NCBI GenBank assembly: GCA_021807105.1
Contig: JAKAPL010000016.1
Coordinates: forward strand, 1-60,435
DNA: 60,435 nt
Reading direction: 5' to 3'
Source: Myxococcales bacterium
GTDB lineage: Bacteria > Myxococcota > Myxococcia > Myxococcales > JAKAPL01
Position numbers and translations under genes: made by a program. The notes below the pieces were generated by a model. The model was not told the DNA's origin, made no database searches, and worked only from the letters and a program-made list of their open reading frames with translations. The first letter of the stretch is position 1; each line of letters starts with the position of its first letter. Below, in pieces: positions 31,893-39,982 of this stretch.

Positions 31893-32855
31893 TCAGTAGA
31901 GCCGCAGGACCGCGGAGAGCGAACCCGCGATCGCCAGGGCGGGGCTCGTGAAGGCGAGCGCGTCGCCGACCAGGACGTTCTCCCGGGTGAGCGGCGCCGT
32001 CAAGTCCGCCGCCGCCCTCACCGCGAAGGGACCCGCGATCGTCCACTCGCCCAGCAGCCGCGCCCCGGCCGCGGCGTAGAACGCCGCGCGGGGCGTCGAC
32101 CCGGGCAGGCCGGACGCGGCGGCCGTCTCCGACCCGACGAGCGCGAGCGCGCAAGCTCCGAAGCCGCCGGCCCGGAAGCACGGCGCGATCTCGCCGGTGA
32201 GCAGCGCGGTGGAGACGTTCCCTCCTCCGAAGGACGCGGAGGCCGGCCAGTCGGCGCGCCCACCGAGCATGAGCGCGAAGCGCGGGAAGCGTAGCGTCAG
32301 GTCGAGCAGCGCCCCCGGGTTGAGCCGCGGCGCAGCGCCCAGCGCGCCCAGCGCGCCCAGGCTGGCGGTCAGCTCGGGTGGCGGGGCCGCCGGGCGCGGG
32401 GGCGCGGGCGGCGGGGCCTGGGCCTCGCAGACCGGGGCGGGGGCCGCGGGTGAGGCAGGAGCGGCGGGAGCCGGCGCGACGGGAGCCCTCGCGGCCAAGC
32501 GGACGGGATCGATGGCGGTCGCGAGCGCGAGCGCGAGAGCCTCGGTCAGGTCCTCGCAGCCGCCGGCCATCACGGCGAGGGTCCGCTCGCCGAGGAAGGT
32601 GCCCCGCGCGTCGCGCAGCGTCAGCCGTGCCGAGAAGCCGTTCGCCTCCGGGGTGATCGAAAGCTCGACCTCTCGGTCGGGCGCGGCTCTGCCCGCGAAC
32701 GGGTCGTAGCCCAGCAGGGCCGAGATCGCGCCCTCGAGCGCCGCCTGCGGGACGCACGCCTCCGCGCCCGCCCGCGAGAATGCGATCCGCACGTGCGCAG
32801 GCGGCGTCGGGGCGCACAGGAGCCCCGCGCAGAGAAGAGAGGGGAGAGCGGCCAT
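31893..32855 (-). CDS. Secreted protein of unknown function, possible outer-membrane component
   Basis: 320 aa with signal peptide MAALPSLLCAGLLCAPTPPA. Residues about 20-120 form a small alpha/beta domain (VRIAFSRAGAEACVPQAALE). A Pro/Ala linker (about 120-160) leads to a C-terminal region of alternating hydrophobic residues (about 165-320) that resembles a beta-barrel or membrane-associated domain and ends in Leu-Tyr. The protein layout is common in myxobacteria and unassigned. Confidence 0.6.
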   Translation of the reverse strand: MAALPSLLCAGLLCAPTPPAHVRIAFSRAGAEACVPQAALEGAISALLGYDPFAGRAAPDREVELSITPEANGFSARLTLRDARGTFLGERTLAVMAGGCEDLTEALALALATAIDPVRLAARAPVAPAPAAPASPAAPAPVCEAQAPPPAPPRPAAPPPELTASLGALGALGAAPRLNPGALLDLTLRFPRFALMLGGRADWPASASFGGGNVSTALLTGEIAPCFRAGGFGACALALVGSETAAASGLPGSTPRAAFYAAAGARLLGEWTIAGPFAVRAAADLTAPLTRENVLVGDALAFTSPALAIAGSLSAVLRLY

Positions 32856-33013
32856 CGGGGCGGGATCCTCATATCACAGCCGCGGGCGCGGCCAGGCTCA
32901 CCTACCCGGGCGCCTCGGGCTGCGGAGAAGACGCCCTGGCGGGGCACCCGTCGTCGATCCGAAGCCAACCCGCCGTCGGAGCGGGGCGCCCGTGGGTTCG
33001 GAGGTCCGTCCCT

Positions 33014-33056
33014 GTAGCGCGGCCAATCATCGCCGTAACCCAACACGGCGGAAGGG
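33014..33056. repeat. 42-bp dispersed repeat, copy 2
   Basis: GTAGCGCGGCCAATCATCGC and the following bases match the copy at 16562-16603 with roughly 36 of 43 positions in common by eye. Not related to the Family A or B ends. Role unknown. Confidence 0.55.
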
Positions 33057-33282
33057 CCGTCTTTGGTCTTCGATGATTCAGCCCTCCAAGTCCGCAGAAT
33101 TTCCGGAACCCCCCTTCCCCCCGCCCTCTCCCTCCATCGCCCTGTACCTTTTGGACGGATCCGGGGGGGAAGGAAGCCAATCGGCCCGTCGGTCAGTTCG
33201 ACCGACGCGACGCTTGGGCTCCGCGCAAACCCTGCGCCATTTCGCGATCCATGTGAGCCGTTAAAGCAAAAACCGGCAAGCC

Positions 33283-33311
33283 TTGCATTTATCGTGACTG
33301 AAGGCTATCCA
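33283..33311 (+). promoter_or_regulatory. Possible promoter of the 33320-38056 operon
   Basis: TTGCAT (33283-33288), a 17-bp spacer and TATCCA (33306-33311), in a locally AT-richer stretch. Both hexamers match the housekeeping consensus at only three positions. A transcript starting about 7 bp further on would leave almost no leader before the ATG at 33320, which also lacks a good Shine-Dalgarno. Confidence 0.25.
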
Positions 33312-33319
33312 GACAGCCC

Positions 33320-34291
33320 ATGCGCTCCCTCATTACCTCGGCTGCCATTCTCCTGGCGGCAGTGTCGTGTCTCTCCTGCGGCTCCGGCCCGGGTAGCAGT
33401 TGCCTCGAGGACGTCGACTGCGTGAAGGGGGAGGCCTGCGTCGGCGGCGTTTGCCAGCAGCTCATCCACGGGGCCTGTCGAACTGCCGCGGACTGCCCTT
33501 CGGGTGAGTTCTGCCCCTATGGTCAGTGCATCTCCGATTGCAGTCTGTCGGGCTGCCTCGCCGGCGAGACGTGCGATCCCGCGACTCATCTCTGCGTGCA
33601 AGTCGATGCGCCCGGCGGCCCGGCGAGCTCGTCGGGGAACGTGGCCACGAGCAGCGGCGGCGTGGGAGACGGCAACGGCGGGAGCGGAGGCGTCCCCGTC
33701 GGGGGGGCGTCGGGAGGCTCATCCGGCTCGGAGACCTCTGGGAGCGGTTCGGGGAGCGGGGGCGGCGGGGAGTCGAGCGGCGTCACGGGCGGGTCGAGCG
33801 GAACGACTTCAGGCGGTTCGGGCAGCGTCACGAGCGGGACGAGCGGGACAAATGGGACGAGCGGAACGACCTCCGGTGGCTCCAGCGGTGGTTCGAGCGG
33901 GACGAGCGGGACGACCTCCGGCGGCTCCAGCGGCTCCAGCGGTGGTTCGAGCGGGACGACCTCTGGCGGCTCGAACGGATCCTCGGGCAACGGTTCCGGC
34001 AGCTCCGGCTCGGGCTCTTCGAGCGGATCCGCCTCCGGCAGCTCCGGCTCCGGCAGTAGCTCGGGTACCCCGCAGTGTACGCCCGACACCTGGAGCAACT
34101 ACGCTCACGCCTTCTTTGACAACAACTGCACCCAGTGCCACTCGTATTTCGACAGCTACTCGAGCGTGCAGGGTGACTCGTCGCGGATCGAGCAGAAGCT
34201 CCAGGACGGCTCGATGCCGCCTTACGGAGGGGTGAGCAGCCAAGACGTTCAGCGCATCACGACTTGGATCAATTGCGGAATGCCCCAGTGA
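33320..34291 (+). CDS. Lipoprotein with Cys-rich head, Gly/Ser linker and monoheme cytochrome c-like tail
   Basis: 323 aa. Leader ITSAAILLAAVSCLSCGSG has a lipobox. Residues about 28-95 hold Cys pairs resembling the lipoprotein at 36326. A very long Gly/Ser/Thr linker spans about 100-250. The C-terminal 70 residues contain CTQCH (c-type heme site) and a downstream GSMPPYGG whose Met is a candidate sixth ligand, ending ITTWINCGMPQ. The same mini-cytochrome occurs at 52376-52642. Its stop TGA overlaps an in-frame GTG of the next gene. It is the first gene of a seven-gene run. Confidence 0.75.
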   Translation: MRSLITSAAILLAAVSCLSCGSGPGSSCLEDVDCVKGEACVGGVCQQLIHGACRTAADCPSGEFCPYGQCISDCSLSGCLAGETCDPATHLCVQVDAPGGPASSSGNVATSSGGVGDGNGGSGGVPVGGASGGSSGSETSGSGSGSGGGGESSGVTGGSSGTTSGGSGSVTSGTSGTNGTSGTTSGGSSGGSSGTSGTTSGGSSGSSGGSSGTTSGGSNGSSGNGSGSSGSGSSSGSASGSSGSGSSSGTPQCTPDTWSNYAHAFFDNNCTQCHSYFDSYSSVQGDSSRIEQKLQDGSMPPYGGVSSQDVQRITTWINCGMPQ

Positions 34292-34323
34292 CGCTGCCCC
34301 GAACCCAGGGGCTTCCATCCAGA

Positions 34324-35289
34324 ATGATGCTCATCGCCGCGGCGCTGGCCGTCGCGAGCGCCCTGCCTGCCGCCGCGCAGGAGGACGACGACCTCGACTC
34401 GTTGCCGATGCCGACGTCCCATCACGTCGTCCGGCCGTCCGGGAAGGCCAGTCCCGAGACCCCATTACCGGCACCGGCCCCCGCGGCGCCGCCTTCCGCG
34501 CCGAAGAGCGACGATGTGTCCACGGAGAAGCCGGCGCCATCGGTCAAACGGGTGCGGCATCGGCATGAGCCGAAGAAGAGGCGACGGCACGCGAAGCGCG
34601 AGCGCCATCATCGACAGAAGGCCGCTCCTCCGGCGCCGCCACCGCCGTCACCGGAGGAGGCGATCCCCGAGCCCCCCCGGCACGTCGTTCAAGGCGCCGC
34701 CGGAGCCGAGGCGGGTGAAGAGGCCCCGGCCACCTTGCCCGTTGGATCCGGCGAGGCGAGGCGTCCCGAGGCCGCGCAATCCGGCATGGACTTCGACCTG
34801 CTGCCGCAGAGCCAGCCGACCGCATCCGCCGCCACGGACGTCGAGAAGAGGATCAAGCGCCGCCGCACGATGCTCCAGGTGCACCAGGGCTTTGGCATCG
34901 CCACCGCGGCGCTGATGGCGGGAACGGTCATCACTGGACAGCTCAACTACAGCGACCGGTTCGGTGGGGGCGGCAGCAGCGGCCGGTTCGAACTCCTGCA
35001 CGACGGCCTCGAGGCGGCCACGACCGTCAGCTTCGCGACCGCTGGCCTGCTCGCGCTGCTCGCCCCCGTTCCGTTCGACCGCGAGAAGGAGGGGGTCGAC
35101 ACCGTGACGGTCCATAAGTGGTCGATGCTGGTGGCGACGATCGGCATGGCCTCGGAGATTCCGCTCGGCATCTACACGGTGTCGCGCGAGGGGTACGTCA
35201 ACCAGGGGACGATGGCCTTGACGCACCTCGTGGTTGGTTACGTGACCGCGGCGGCGCTCGCGACCGGCGCGACCGCGCTCTTTTTCTAG
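34324..35289 (+). CDS. Four-helix membrane protein with one His per helix, b-type cytochrome-like
   Basis: 321 aa from the ATG at 34324. A GTG at 34288 would overlap the previous stop. Signal peptide MLIAAALAVASALPAAAQ. A long Pro/Ala/Lys/Arg-rich periplasmic part (about 20-180) includes KRVRHRHEPKKRRRHAKRER. Four hydrophobic helices follow, each starting with a His: LQVHQGFGIATAAL, LLHDGLEAATTVSF, TVHKWSMLVATIGM and LTHLVVGYVTAAAL. This pattern suggests a cytochrome b561-like heme-binding bundle. It lies between a monoheme lipoprotein and YceI, and YceI is paired with a b561 protein in E. coli. Heme binding is inferred. Confidence 0.65.
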   Translation: MMLIAAALAVASALPAAAQEDDDLDSLPMPTSHHVVRPSGKASPETPLPAPAPAAPPSAPKSDDVSTEKPAPSVKRVRHRHEPKKRRRHAKRERHHRQKAAPPAPPPPSPEEAIPEPPRHVVQGAAGAEAGEEAPATLPVGSGEARRPEAAQSGMDFDLLPQSQPTASAATDVEKRIKRRRTMLQVHQGFGIATAALMAGTVITGQLNYSDRFGGGGSSGRFELLHDGLEAATTVSFATAGLLALLAPVPFDREKEGVDTVTVHKWSMLVATIGMASEIPLGIYTVSREGYVNQGTMALTHLVVGYVTAAALATGATALFF

Positions 35290-35305
35290 ACAGACCGGAG
35301 ACCCC

Positions 35306-35842
35306 ATGATCCTCTCGCTCGCCGCCGCCCTCGTCCTCGCCTCCCCTCAGACCTGGACTCTCGACGCCTCCCGCTCCCAGGTGAGCTACCAACTTGTTCA
35401 CAAGCTCCACCAGTTCACCGGGACGGATCACCGGCTTCAGGGAAGAGCGCGGGTGCTCCCCGATGGGACGGTCCAGGTCGAGATCCGCGGCCAGGTCAAG
35501 GACTTCGATTCCGGCAACTCCAACCGCGACGAGCACATGCTCGAGACGGTGGAGGCCGAGAAGTTTCCGGAGGTCTTGGTCAGGGCGCTCATGAAGGGAT
35601 TGGTCGCCTCTGGAACTCGGGATGGGACAGCCCGGGTCGAGGCCAAATTGCACGGCGTGAAGCAGACGGAGGACGTGCCGCTCACGGTCAGCTTCCCGAC
35701 GCCGGGCGCGGCCCACGTGACTGGCGTCTTCAACGAGAGCGTCGAGGGGTTTGGCATCAAGCGCCCCACGCTGCTGTTCATCCCCATCAACGACGCGATG
35801 AAGATCACCGTCGACATCTGGTTCAACCGTGACGGCGCGTAA
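35306..35842 (+). CDS. YceI-family periplasmic lipid-binding protein
   Basis: 178 aa. Short signal peptide (ILSLAAALVLASPQ), then the YceI lipocalin-like fold beginning WTLDASRSQVSYQLVHKLHQ with FPEVLVRA and VSFPTPGAAHVTGVFNES. YceI proteins bind long isoprenoid or fatty molecules in the periplasm, and some carry isoprenoid quinones. The gene starts 16 bp after the membrane protein and overlaps the next gene by 14 bp. Position next to a possible b-type cytochrome supports a redox or quinone-linked role. Confidence 0.85.
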   Translation: MILSLAAALVLASPQTWTLDASRSQVSYQLVHKLHQFTGTDHRLQGRARVLPDGTVQVEIRGQVKDFDSGNSNRDEHMLETVEAEKFPEVLVRALMKGLVASGTRDGTARVEAKLHGVKQTEDVPLTVSFPTPGAAHVTGVFNESVEGFGIKRPTLLFIPINDAMKITVDIWFNRDGA

Positions 35843-36329
35843 GCTGGCGTTCTTCTTCGTCTTCGCCGGGGGTTGCTCCGACGTCGCGGGTTGGAGCGGC
35901 ACCCCGGATATGTGGCCAGGCCAGGACTGCATGGCGTGTCACTCCGCGGGGGGCCTTGCGTCCGGGCGGCAGTGGACGGTTGCTGGCACGGTCTTTCCTG
36001 CCCCCGACGCACCGCCCGACGCAGGCGTCGCGAACGCCGAGGTCCTGGTCACCGACGCCAACGGCACCGCCCTCACCCTACTCACCAACTCCGCGGGCAA
36101 CTTTTACACCGCCGAAACGCTGCAGCCACCGATCCACGTGGAGGTACAGTACGGCGGCAAGCGAATGCGGATGGCGGAGCCGCCCCCCGCCACCGGTCCC
36201 GGCGGGACGGCGGTTTCCTGTAATGCCTGCCATGTCTTGCCGCCGCCGCAGGTCCCGCCGGTCGCGAACTTCCTGCCGGCCCCAGGCCGAATCTTCGTGC
36301 CGATCGAGAGCGACGGAGGCTCCGAATGA
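35829..36329 (+). CDS. Lipoprotein-like protein with two CxxCH heme motifs
   Basis: 166 aa, GTG start overlapping yceI by 14 bp. The leader KLAFFFVFAGGCSD has a possible lipobox. CMACHS (about 37) and CNACHV (about 130) are two c-type heme sites. Between them is a beta-sandwich, carboxypeptidase-regulatory-like domain (VANAEVLVTDANGTAL, NSAGNFYTAE). The arrangement suggests an extracytoplasmic electron carrier. The stop overlaps the next start (ATGA). Confidence 0.7.
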   Translation: MTARKLAFFFVFAGGCSDVAGWSGTPDMWPGQDCMACHSAGGLASGRQWTVAGTVFPAPDAPPDAGVANAEVLVTDANGTALTLLTNSAGNFYTAETLQPPIHVEVQYGGKRMRMAEPPPATGPGGTAVSCNACHVLPPPQVPPVANFLPAPGRIFVPIESDGGSE

Positions 36330-36802
36330 GTATGGCTGCCCGAAGCGGCGGGTGGATCGCCGCGTTGCTCCTCGGCTGTTCGGCTCCGCCCGTGCAATCA
36401 GGGATCAACCCCGTTGACGGCTGCGCTACGGACCAGGACTGCCCGAGGGGCTATCACTGTGCCGGCGGCGGATGCCAACTCTTCCCCCGGCCGTGTCTCG
36501 TCGACCCGCAGTGCGATCCCGGCCAGAGCTGCCAGAAGGGCAACTGCCTACCCGCGAACCACGGCTTCTGTGAGCCCTGCGCGACGACCGCCGATTGCGC
36601 CTCAGGGGGCCTCTGCCTTTCCTTCCCTGACGGCGGCGACTATTGCAGCGAACCCTGCGGGAAGGCGTGCAGCGCCGCCCAGGGGCAGTGCGTCGTCGCG
36701 ACGGACGCGCAAGGGAATGACGCGGGCGAGACGTGCGTCCCGGAGAGCGGGGTCTGCGCGAACACGCCGGGCGGGCTGGACGGCGGTGTTGTAGGCGGAT
36801 AA
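36326..36802 (+). CDS. Small Cys-rich lipoprotein
   Basis: 158 aa, ATGA overlap with the preceding gene. Leader GGWIAALLLGCSAP has a lipobox. At least 18 Cys occur in short modules (CATDQDCPRGYHCAGGGC, CDPGQSCQKGNC, CEPCATTADCASGG), similar to the head of the 33320 lipoprotein. They are probably disulfide-bonded. No enzyme motif was seen. It ends 10 bp before the small HicB-like gene. Confidence 0.75.
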   Translation: MSMAARSGGWIAALLLGCSAPPVQSGINPVDGCATDQDCPRGYHCAGGGCQLFPRPCLVDPQCDPGQSCQKGNCLPANHGFCEPCATTADCASGGLCLSFPDGGDYCSEPCGKACSAAQGQCVVATDAQGNDAGETCVPESGVCANTPGGLDGGVVGG

Positions 36803-36812
36803 CGTCCCGAGC

Positions 36813-37052
36813 GTGGAGTTCCCCGCGACGATCAAGCGGCTCATCGATGGCCAATGGCTGGTCCGCTCCCTGGGCACCGTTGCCGGTGATGTCACCGTCG
36901 TGGGCGAGACGCGTGAGCAGGCGCTCGAAAAGGCCCGTCTGGAGATTCGCTACCGGGTCGAGTGGTGTCCCTGCTCGGCCGTCAGCGGCGAGTTCGTCGA
37001 TCTCGTCGTGACTGATTCCAGGGATAGCCGATGGGCCGGCAGCGTTTTCTGA
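36813..37052 (+). CDS. Small HicB-like protein
   Basis: 79 aa, GTG start. The strand-helix pattern (IKRLIDGQWLVRSLGTVAGD, then VVGETREQALEKARLEIRYR) resembles the small RNase H-like fold of HicB/UPF0150 proteins, without a DNA-binding tail. It also has CPC. No HicA partner is adjacent. It overlaps the radical SAM gene by 22 bp, so the two are probably co-translated. Confidence 0.55.
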   Translation: MEFPATIKRLIDGQWLVRSLGTVAGDVTVVGETREQALEKARLEIRYRVEWCPCSAVSGEFVDLVVTDSRDSRWAGSVF

Positions 37053-38056
37053 GCCAGGCCTTCTCGCTCCCGACGGAGCGGGACGCTCACCCGTCGTCCG
37101 TGGCGGACAGGCCGTCAGGGCCGGAGCGAGGGGTCGGGAGCCCCCTCACCCTGGTCACCGCGCGTGGCGAAGGGGCGCGGGTGTTCACCGCTCGGACGGG
37201 GGATGGTCACCTCGTCGAGTTTTCGGAGACGTTCGAGGCCGGGCAGCGTGTGCTGTCGGTCGCTACGCTCCTCGGGTGCCCCGCCCGGTGCGCCTTCTGC
37301 GACGCCGGGGGCCATTACGAAGGGCGGCTCACGGCGTCGGAGATCCTCGATCAAGCCGACTGGCTCATCGAGCGAGCGCGTGCGGCGGAGACCGCCTCCA
37401 CCGGCTCCAACATCGAGCTTCACCTTACCCGCATGGGCGAGCCGTCGTTTAATCCCGATGTGCTCGTCGCGTTGCGGGCCCTGCTCGGTCGGCACGCCCT
37501 GCCCGATCTCGGGGTGGTCGTCTCGACGATCGCGCCGGCGCAGACCGAACGTTTCCTGGAGGCGCTCATCGGGCTCGCGTCGCTCTACGCCCCGGGGAGG
37601 CTGCGGCTCCGAATCTCGCTGCAGACGACCGACGAGGTTGCGCGGTCCCGGCTCGTGCCGGTCCGAACGCAGGGGCTGGCGGAGGTCGCCGCATACGGGG
37701 AACGCTTCGCCGCGGCGAGCGGATCCAAGGTGACACTCGTGTTCCTGGCCGCGGAGGGGCTGCCCATCGACGCGAGGGCGATCTCACGGCGGTTCTCACC
37801 GGCCTTCTTCCGTGTTCGCCTGCAGGCGCTCCTTCCGACCGTGGCGGGCCAGCACAGCGGCCTTTCCGCCTTGACGGCCGTCGGCGATGCGGCGGCACTC
37901 GAAGGGCTGGCCGGCGGGTTCCGCGAGGCCGGCTACGAGGTGGAGGCCGTGCCGGGAAGCGTCGCGGAGGTCGCGGCGGGCGCCGGTTGCGGGCAGTACG
38001 TTTCGGGGGGCCGCGAGCAGCTTCGGCCGCGGCGAACCGCCGGCGTCACGCGGTAA
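37031..38056 (+). CDS. RlmN-like radical SAM protein
   Basis: 341 aa. The [4Fe-4S] motif is Cys83-x3-Cys87-x2-Cys90 (LGCPARCAFCDAG). TRMGEPSFN at about 133-141 matches the RlmN SAM motif. A late GCGQ (Cys320) aligns with the methyl-carrying Cys of RlmN/Cfr. Unlike true RlmN, the N-terminal helix-hairpin-helix domain is missing or reduced to about 70 unrelated residues. It may methylate a different RNA or act on a protein or small molecule. Last gene of the 33320-38056 run. Its stop TAA directly abuts the convergent small gene. Confidence 0.75.
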   Translation: MGRQRFLSQAFSLPTERDAHPSSVADRPSGPERGVGSPLTLVTARGEGARVFTARTGDGHLVEFSETFEAGQRVLSVATLLGCPARCAFCDAGGHYEGRLTASEILDQADWLIERARAAETASTGSNIELHLTRMGEPSFNPDVLVALRALLGRHALPDLGVVVSTIAPAQTERFLEALIGLASLYAPGRLRLRISLQTTDEVARSRLVPVRTQGLAEVAAYGERFAAASGSKVTLVFLAAEGLPIDARAISRRFSPAFFRVRLQALLPTVAGQHSGLSALTAVGDAAALEGLAGGFREAGYEVEAVPGSVAEVAAGAGCGQYVSGGREQLRPRRTAGVTR

Positions 38057-38233
38057 TCAAAGGCCGAGGAGGCGGCGTAGGAGGCCGCCGCCTTTGTTCC
38101 GCACCGTGCGCTGGTTCTCCCGGCAGCGGCAGCGCCGCTCGGGGGCCACGCCGGCGAGCACCTGTTCGACATGGCGGCCGCAGCCGGAGTAGGTGGGCTT
38201 GCCGCAGCGGCGGCAGGTGACACGCGTGCACAT
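38057..38233 (-). CDS. Small Cys-rich protein (58 aa)
   Basis: ATG at 38233, TGA at 38059-38057, too short for most ORF cut-offs. The protein starts MCTRVTCRRCGKPTYSGCGR and continues HVEQVLAGVAPERRCRCREN, then a basic tail RNKGGGLLRRLLGL. Cys at 2, 7, 10, 18, 35 and 37 look like a zinc ribbon. The motif CGKPTYSGCGRHVEQVLAGV strongly resembles a conserved family of small proteins I recall from actinobacteria and other bacteria, function unknown. Its stop is next to the radical SAM stop (convergent, no gap). Confidence 0.8.
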   Translation of the reverse strand: MCTRVTCRRCGKPTYSGCGRHVEQVLAGVAPERRCRCRENQRTVRNKGGGLLRRLLGL

Positions 38234-38296
38234 GGGGATTGGGTCTCCTGAGCGAGGGTCAGGGAAGGGAGAGCCAGACGGCGGCCGGAGGGTTCG

Positions 38297-39973
38297 CTAT
38301 CCCGGGATCTCACGGCGCCGGAAGGCATGGGCCATGGCCGAGCCGACGCGGAAGCTATTCGCCATGATGGTCAGCGTCGGCGGCACCCCGCCGGGGTTCG
38401 GGATGAAGCTGCCGTCCACGACCCAGAGGTTCCTGACCTCGTGGCTGCGGCAGTCGGCGTCGAGCACCGAGGAGTTCGGGTCCTTCCCGAACCGGCAAGT
38501 CCCGTACTGGAGGATCATCGACTCCGCGAAGGGGTAGGGCGACCAGGTTTCGTCGGGTCGGAGGGCCATCAGGATCTGCATCCCCTTCTCGTGGACCGCC
38601 TCGGCGGCGAGCAGGTCATACCGGTGATGGGCGAGCGTGATCCGCGCCGAGGGAACACCCCAGCGGTCGCGCACGTCCGGATCGATGGTGACGTGCATCT
38701 CCGCGTTGGGCAGGCTCTCGCAGAAGCTCTCGAAAGAGAGGTTCACCGCGCCGCGGATGCGCCGGCGCAGCCGCTCCTTGAGCTGCACGCCGAAAGTGAG
38801 GTCGCCCGCCCCGCTGATCGCCTGGACTTCGGCGTTGCCGATGGGGTTCCTATGGGCGAGGAGGAAGCTGAGCGTTCCGCCCGTCGGGCTGTCCGGGGTC
38901 GGATCGAAGTAGAAGTCCTGGACGCAGCGGTGAACGAACGGCTCCTGACTCGACAACCACGGACGTGCCCCGAGCTGCTTCTCCAGGTCGAAGCGGGCGA
39001 AGCCGTCGCGATGGTTCGAGAAGGTCAGGTTCCTGCCCACCTGGCCGTTCCCGTTGCCGAGGCCGTCCGGGAAGAGTGAGCAGCGGGAGTTGAGGAGGAG
39101 GCGCGCCGACTCGATGGCGCTGCACGAGACCACGACGGCTCGCGCCCGGGCCCGCTGCGTCTTGCCGTCCGCGTCGAAATAGAGGACGCCCGTCGCGCGG
39201 CCCTTCCCATCGGTCTCGACCTGGTAGGCCATACAGCGCGGCCGGATCTCGCAGCGCCCGGTGGCCTCAGCGAGCGGCAGCACGGTCTCGGCCGTGCTGC
39301 TCTTGGCACCGTTTTCACAACCGTAGGAACCGCAGAGCGCGCAGTAACTGCAAATGCCGCGGCCGGGGAGCGCCGCCATCGGGCGGCTCAGGATCGCGCG
39401 GGGCAGCGGGAAAGCGTGATAGCCGAGCCCGGCGCAGGCCCGGTCGATCTCCTTCGCGATGGGGTGTTCGTCGAGAGCGGGGAAAGGGAACGGCCCGCTC
39501 CGCGGCTCCTCGAAGGGGTTGACGCCCGCCGTACCCGAGACTCCGACGATCTCTTCGACGCGATCGTAATAGGGCGCGAGGTCGCCGTACGAAATTGGCC
39601 AGTCGATGATGTCCGCGCCGTCGACGTCCCCGAGCCGGCTGTGGAGCTTGAAATCCTCGGGCTTGAGCCGCAGGAAGAAGCCGCTCATGTGGACGGTGCC
39701 GCCGCCGACGCAGGAGGCGATCCAGCCCTGCTTGCTCCGCACGGGCTTTCCCCCCCCGTAAACGAGCACGTGTGGCTCGTCGCCCTCGTAGGGGACGAAG
39801 AAGTTCTCCCGGCAGATCTTGATCTCGTCGTGGATGAGATCCCCGCGGGAGTAGCGCGGCCCCTTCTCCAGTACGAGCACCCGGGCGCCGGCGCGTGCGA
39901 GCTCGTAGGCGAGCGGCCCCCCACCGGCGCCGCTGCCGATGACCAGGACATCGTGAACGTCTGGGAAGGCCAA
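38297..39973 (-). CDS. GMC-family FAD-dependent dehydrogenase, Cys-rich type
   Basis: 558 aa. FAD-binding GSGAGGGPLAYELARAGARV and VLEKGPRYSRGD are intact. The C-terminal GMC signature GTCRFGKDPNSSVLDADCRS and NLWVVDGSFIPNPGG are present. A Cys cluster (CSYCALCGSYGCENG, about 206-220) resembles the Fe-S-containing alpha subunits of FAD-GDH/gluconate dehydrogenase. The His expected three residues before GTCR is Leu (ILQYGTCR), and the Asn expected in VNPxLT is Pro (VPPTLT). The substrate and even activity are therefore uncertain. It is 9 bp downstream of its small subunit. Confidence 0.85.
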   Translation of the reverse strand: MAFPDVHDVLVIGSGAGGGPLAYELARAGARVLVLEKGPRYSRGDLIHDEIKICRENFFVPYEGDEPHVLVYGGGKPVRSKQGWIASCVGGGTVHMSGFFLRLKPEDFKLHSRLGDVDGADIIDWPISYGDLAPYYDRVEEIVGVSGTAGVNPFEEPRSGPFPFPALDEHPIAKEIDRACAGLGYHAFPLPRAILSRPMAALPGRGICSYCALCGSYGCENGAKSSTAETVLPLAEATGRCEIRPRCMAYQVETDGKGRATGVLYFDADGKTQRARARAVVVSCSAIESARLLLNSRCSLFPDGLGNGNGQVGRNLTFSNHRDGFARFDLEKQLGARPWLSSQEPFVHRCVQDFYFDPTPDSPTGGTLSFLLAHRNPIGNAEVQAISGAGDLTFGVQLKERLRRRIRGAVNLSFESFCESLPNAEMHVTIDPDVRDRWGVPSARITLAHHRYDLLAAEAVHEKGMQILMALRPDETWSPYPFAESMILQYGTCRFGKDPNSSVLDADCRSHEVRNLWVVDGSFIPNPGGVPPTLTIMANSFRVGSAMAHAFRRREIPG

Positions 39974-39982
39974 GCGACTCTC

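Larger units (their letters stand above)
32856..33319. other. Divergent intergenic region upstream of the redox operon
   Basis: 464 bp between divergent starts. It contains the 42-bp repeat copy at 33014-33056 and an AT-richer run (TTAAAGCAAAAACCGG) near 33261. No ORF of note was seen. Confidence 0.5.

Noticed and set aside
33586..34098. Minus-strand Pro/Glu-rich frame opposite the 33320 lipoprotein linker
   Set aside because: Antisense reading of Gly/Ser codons.
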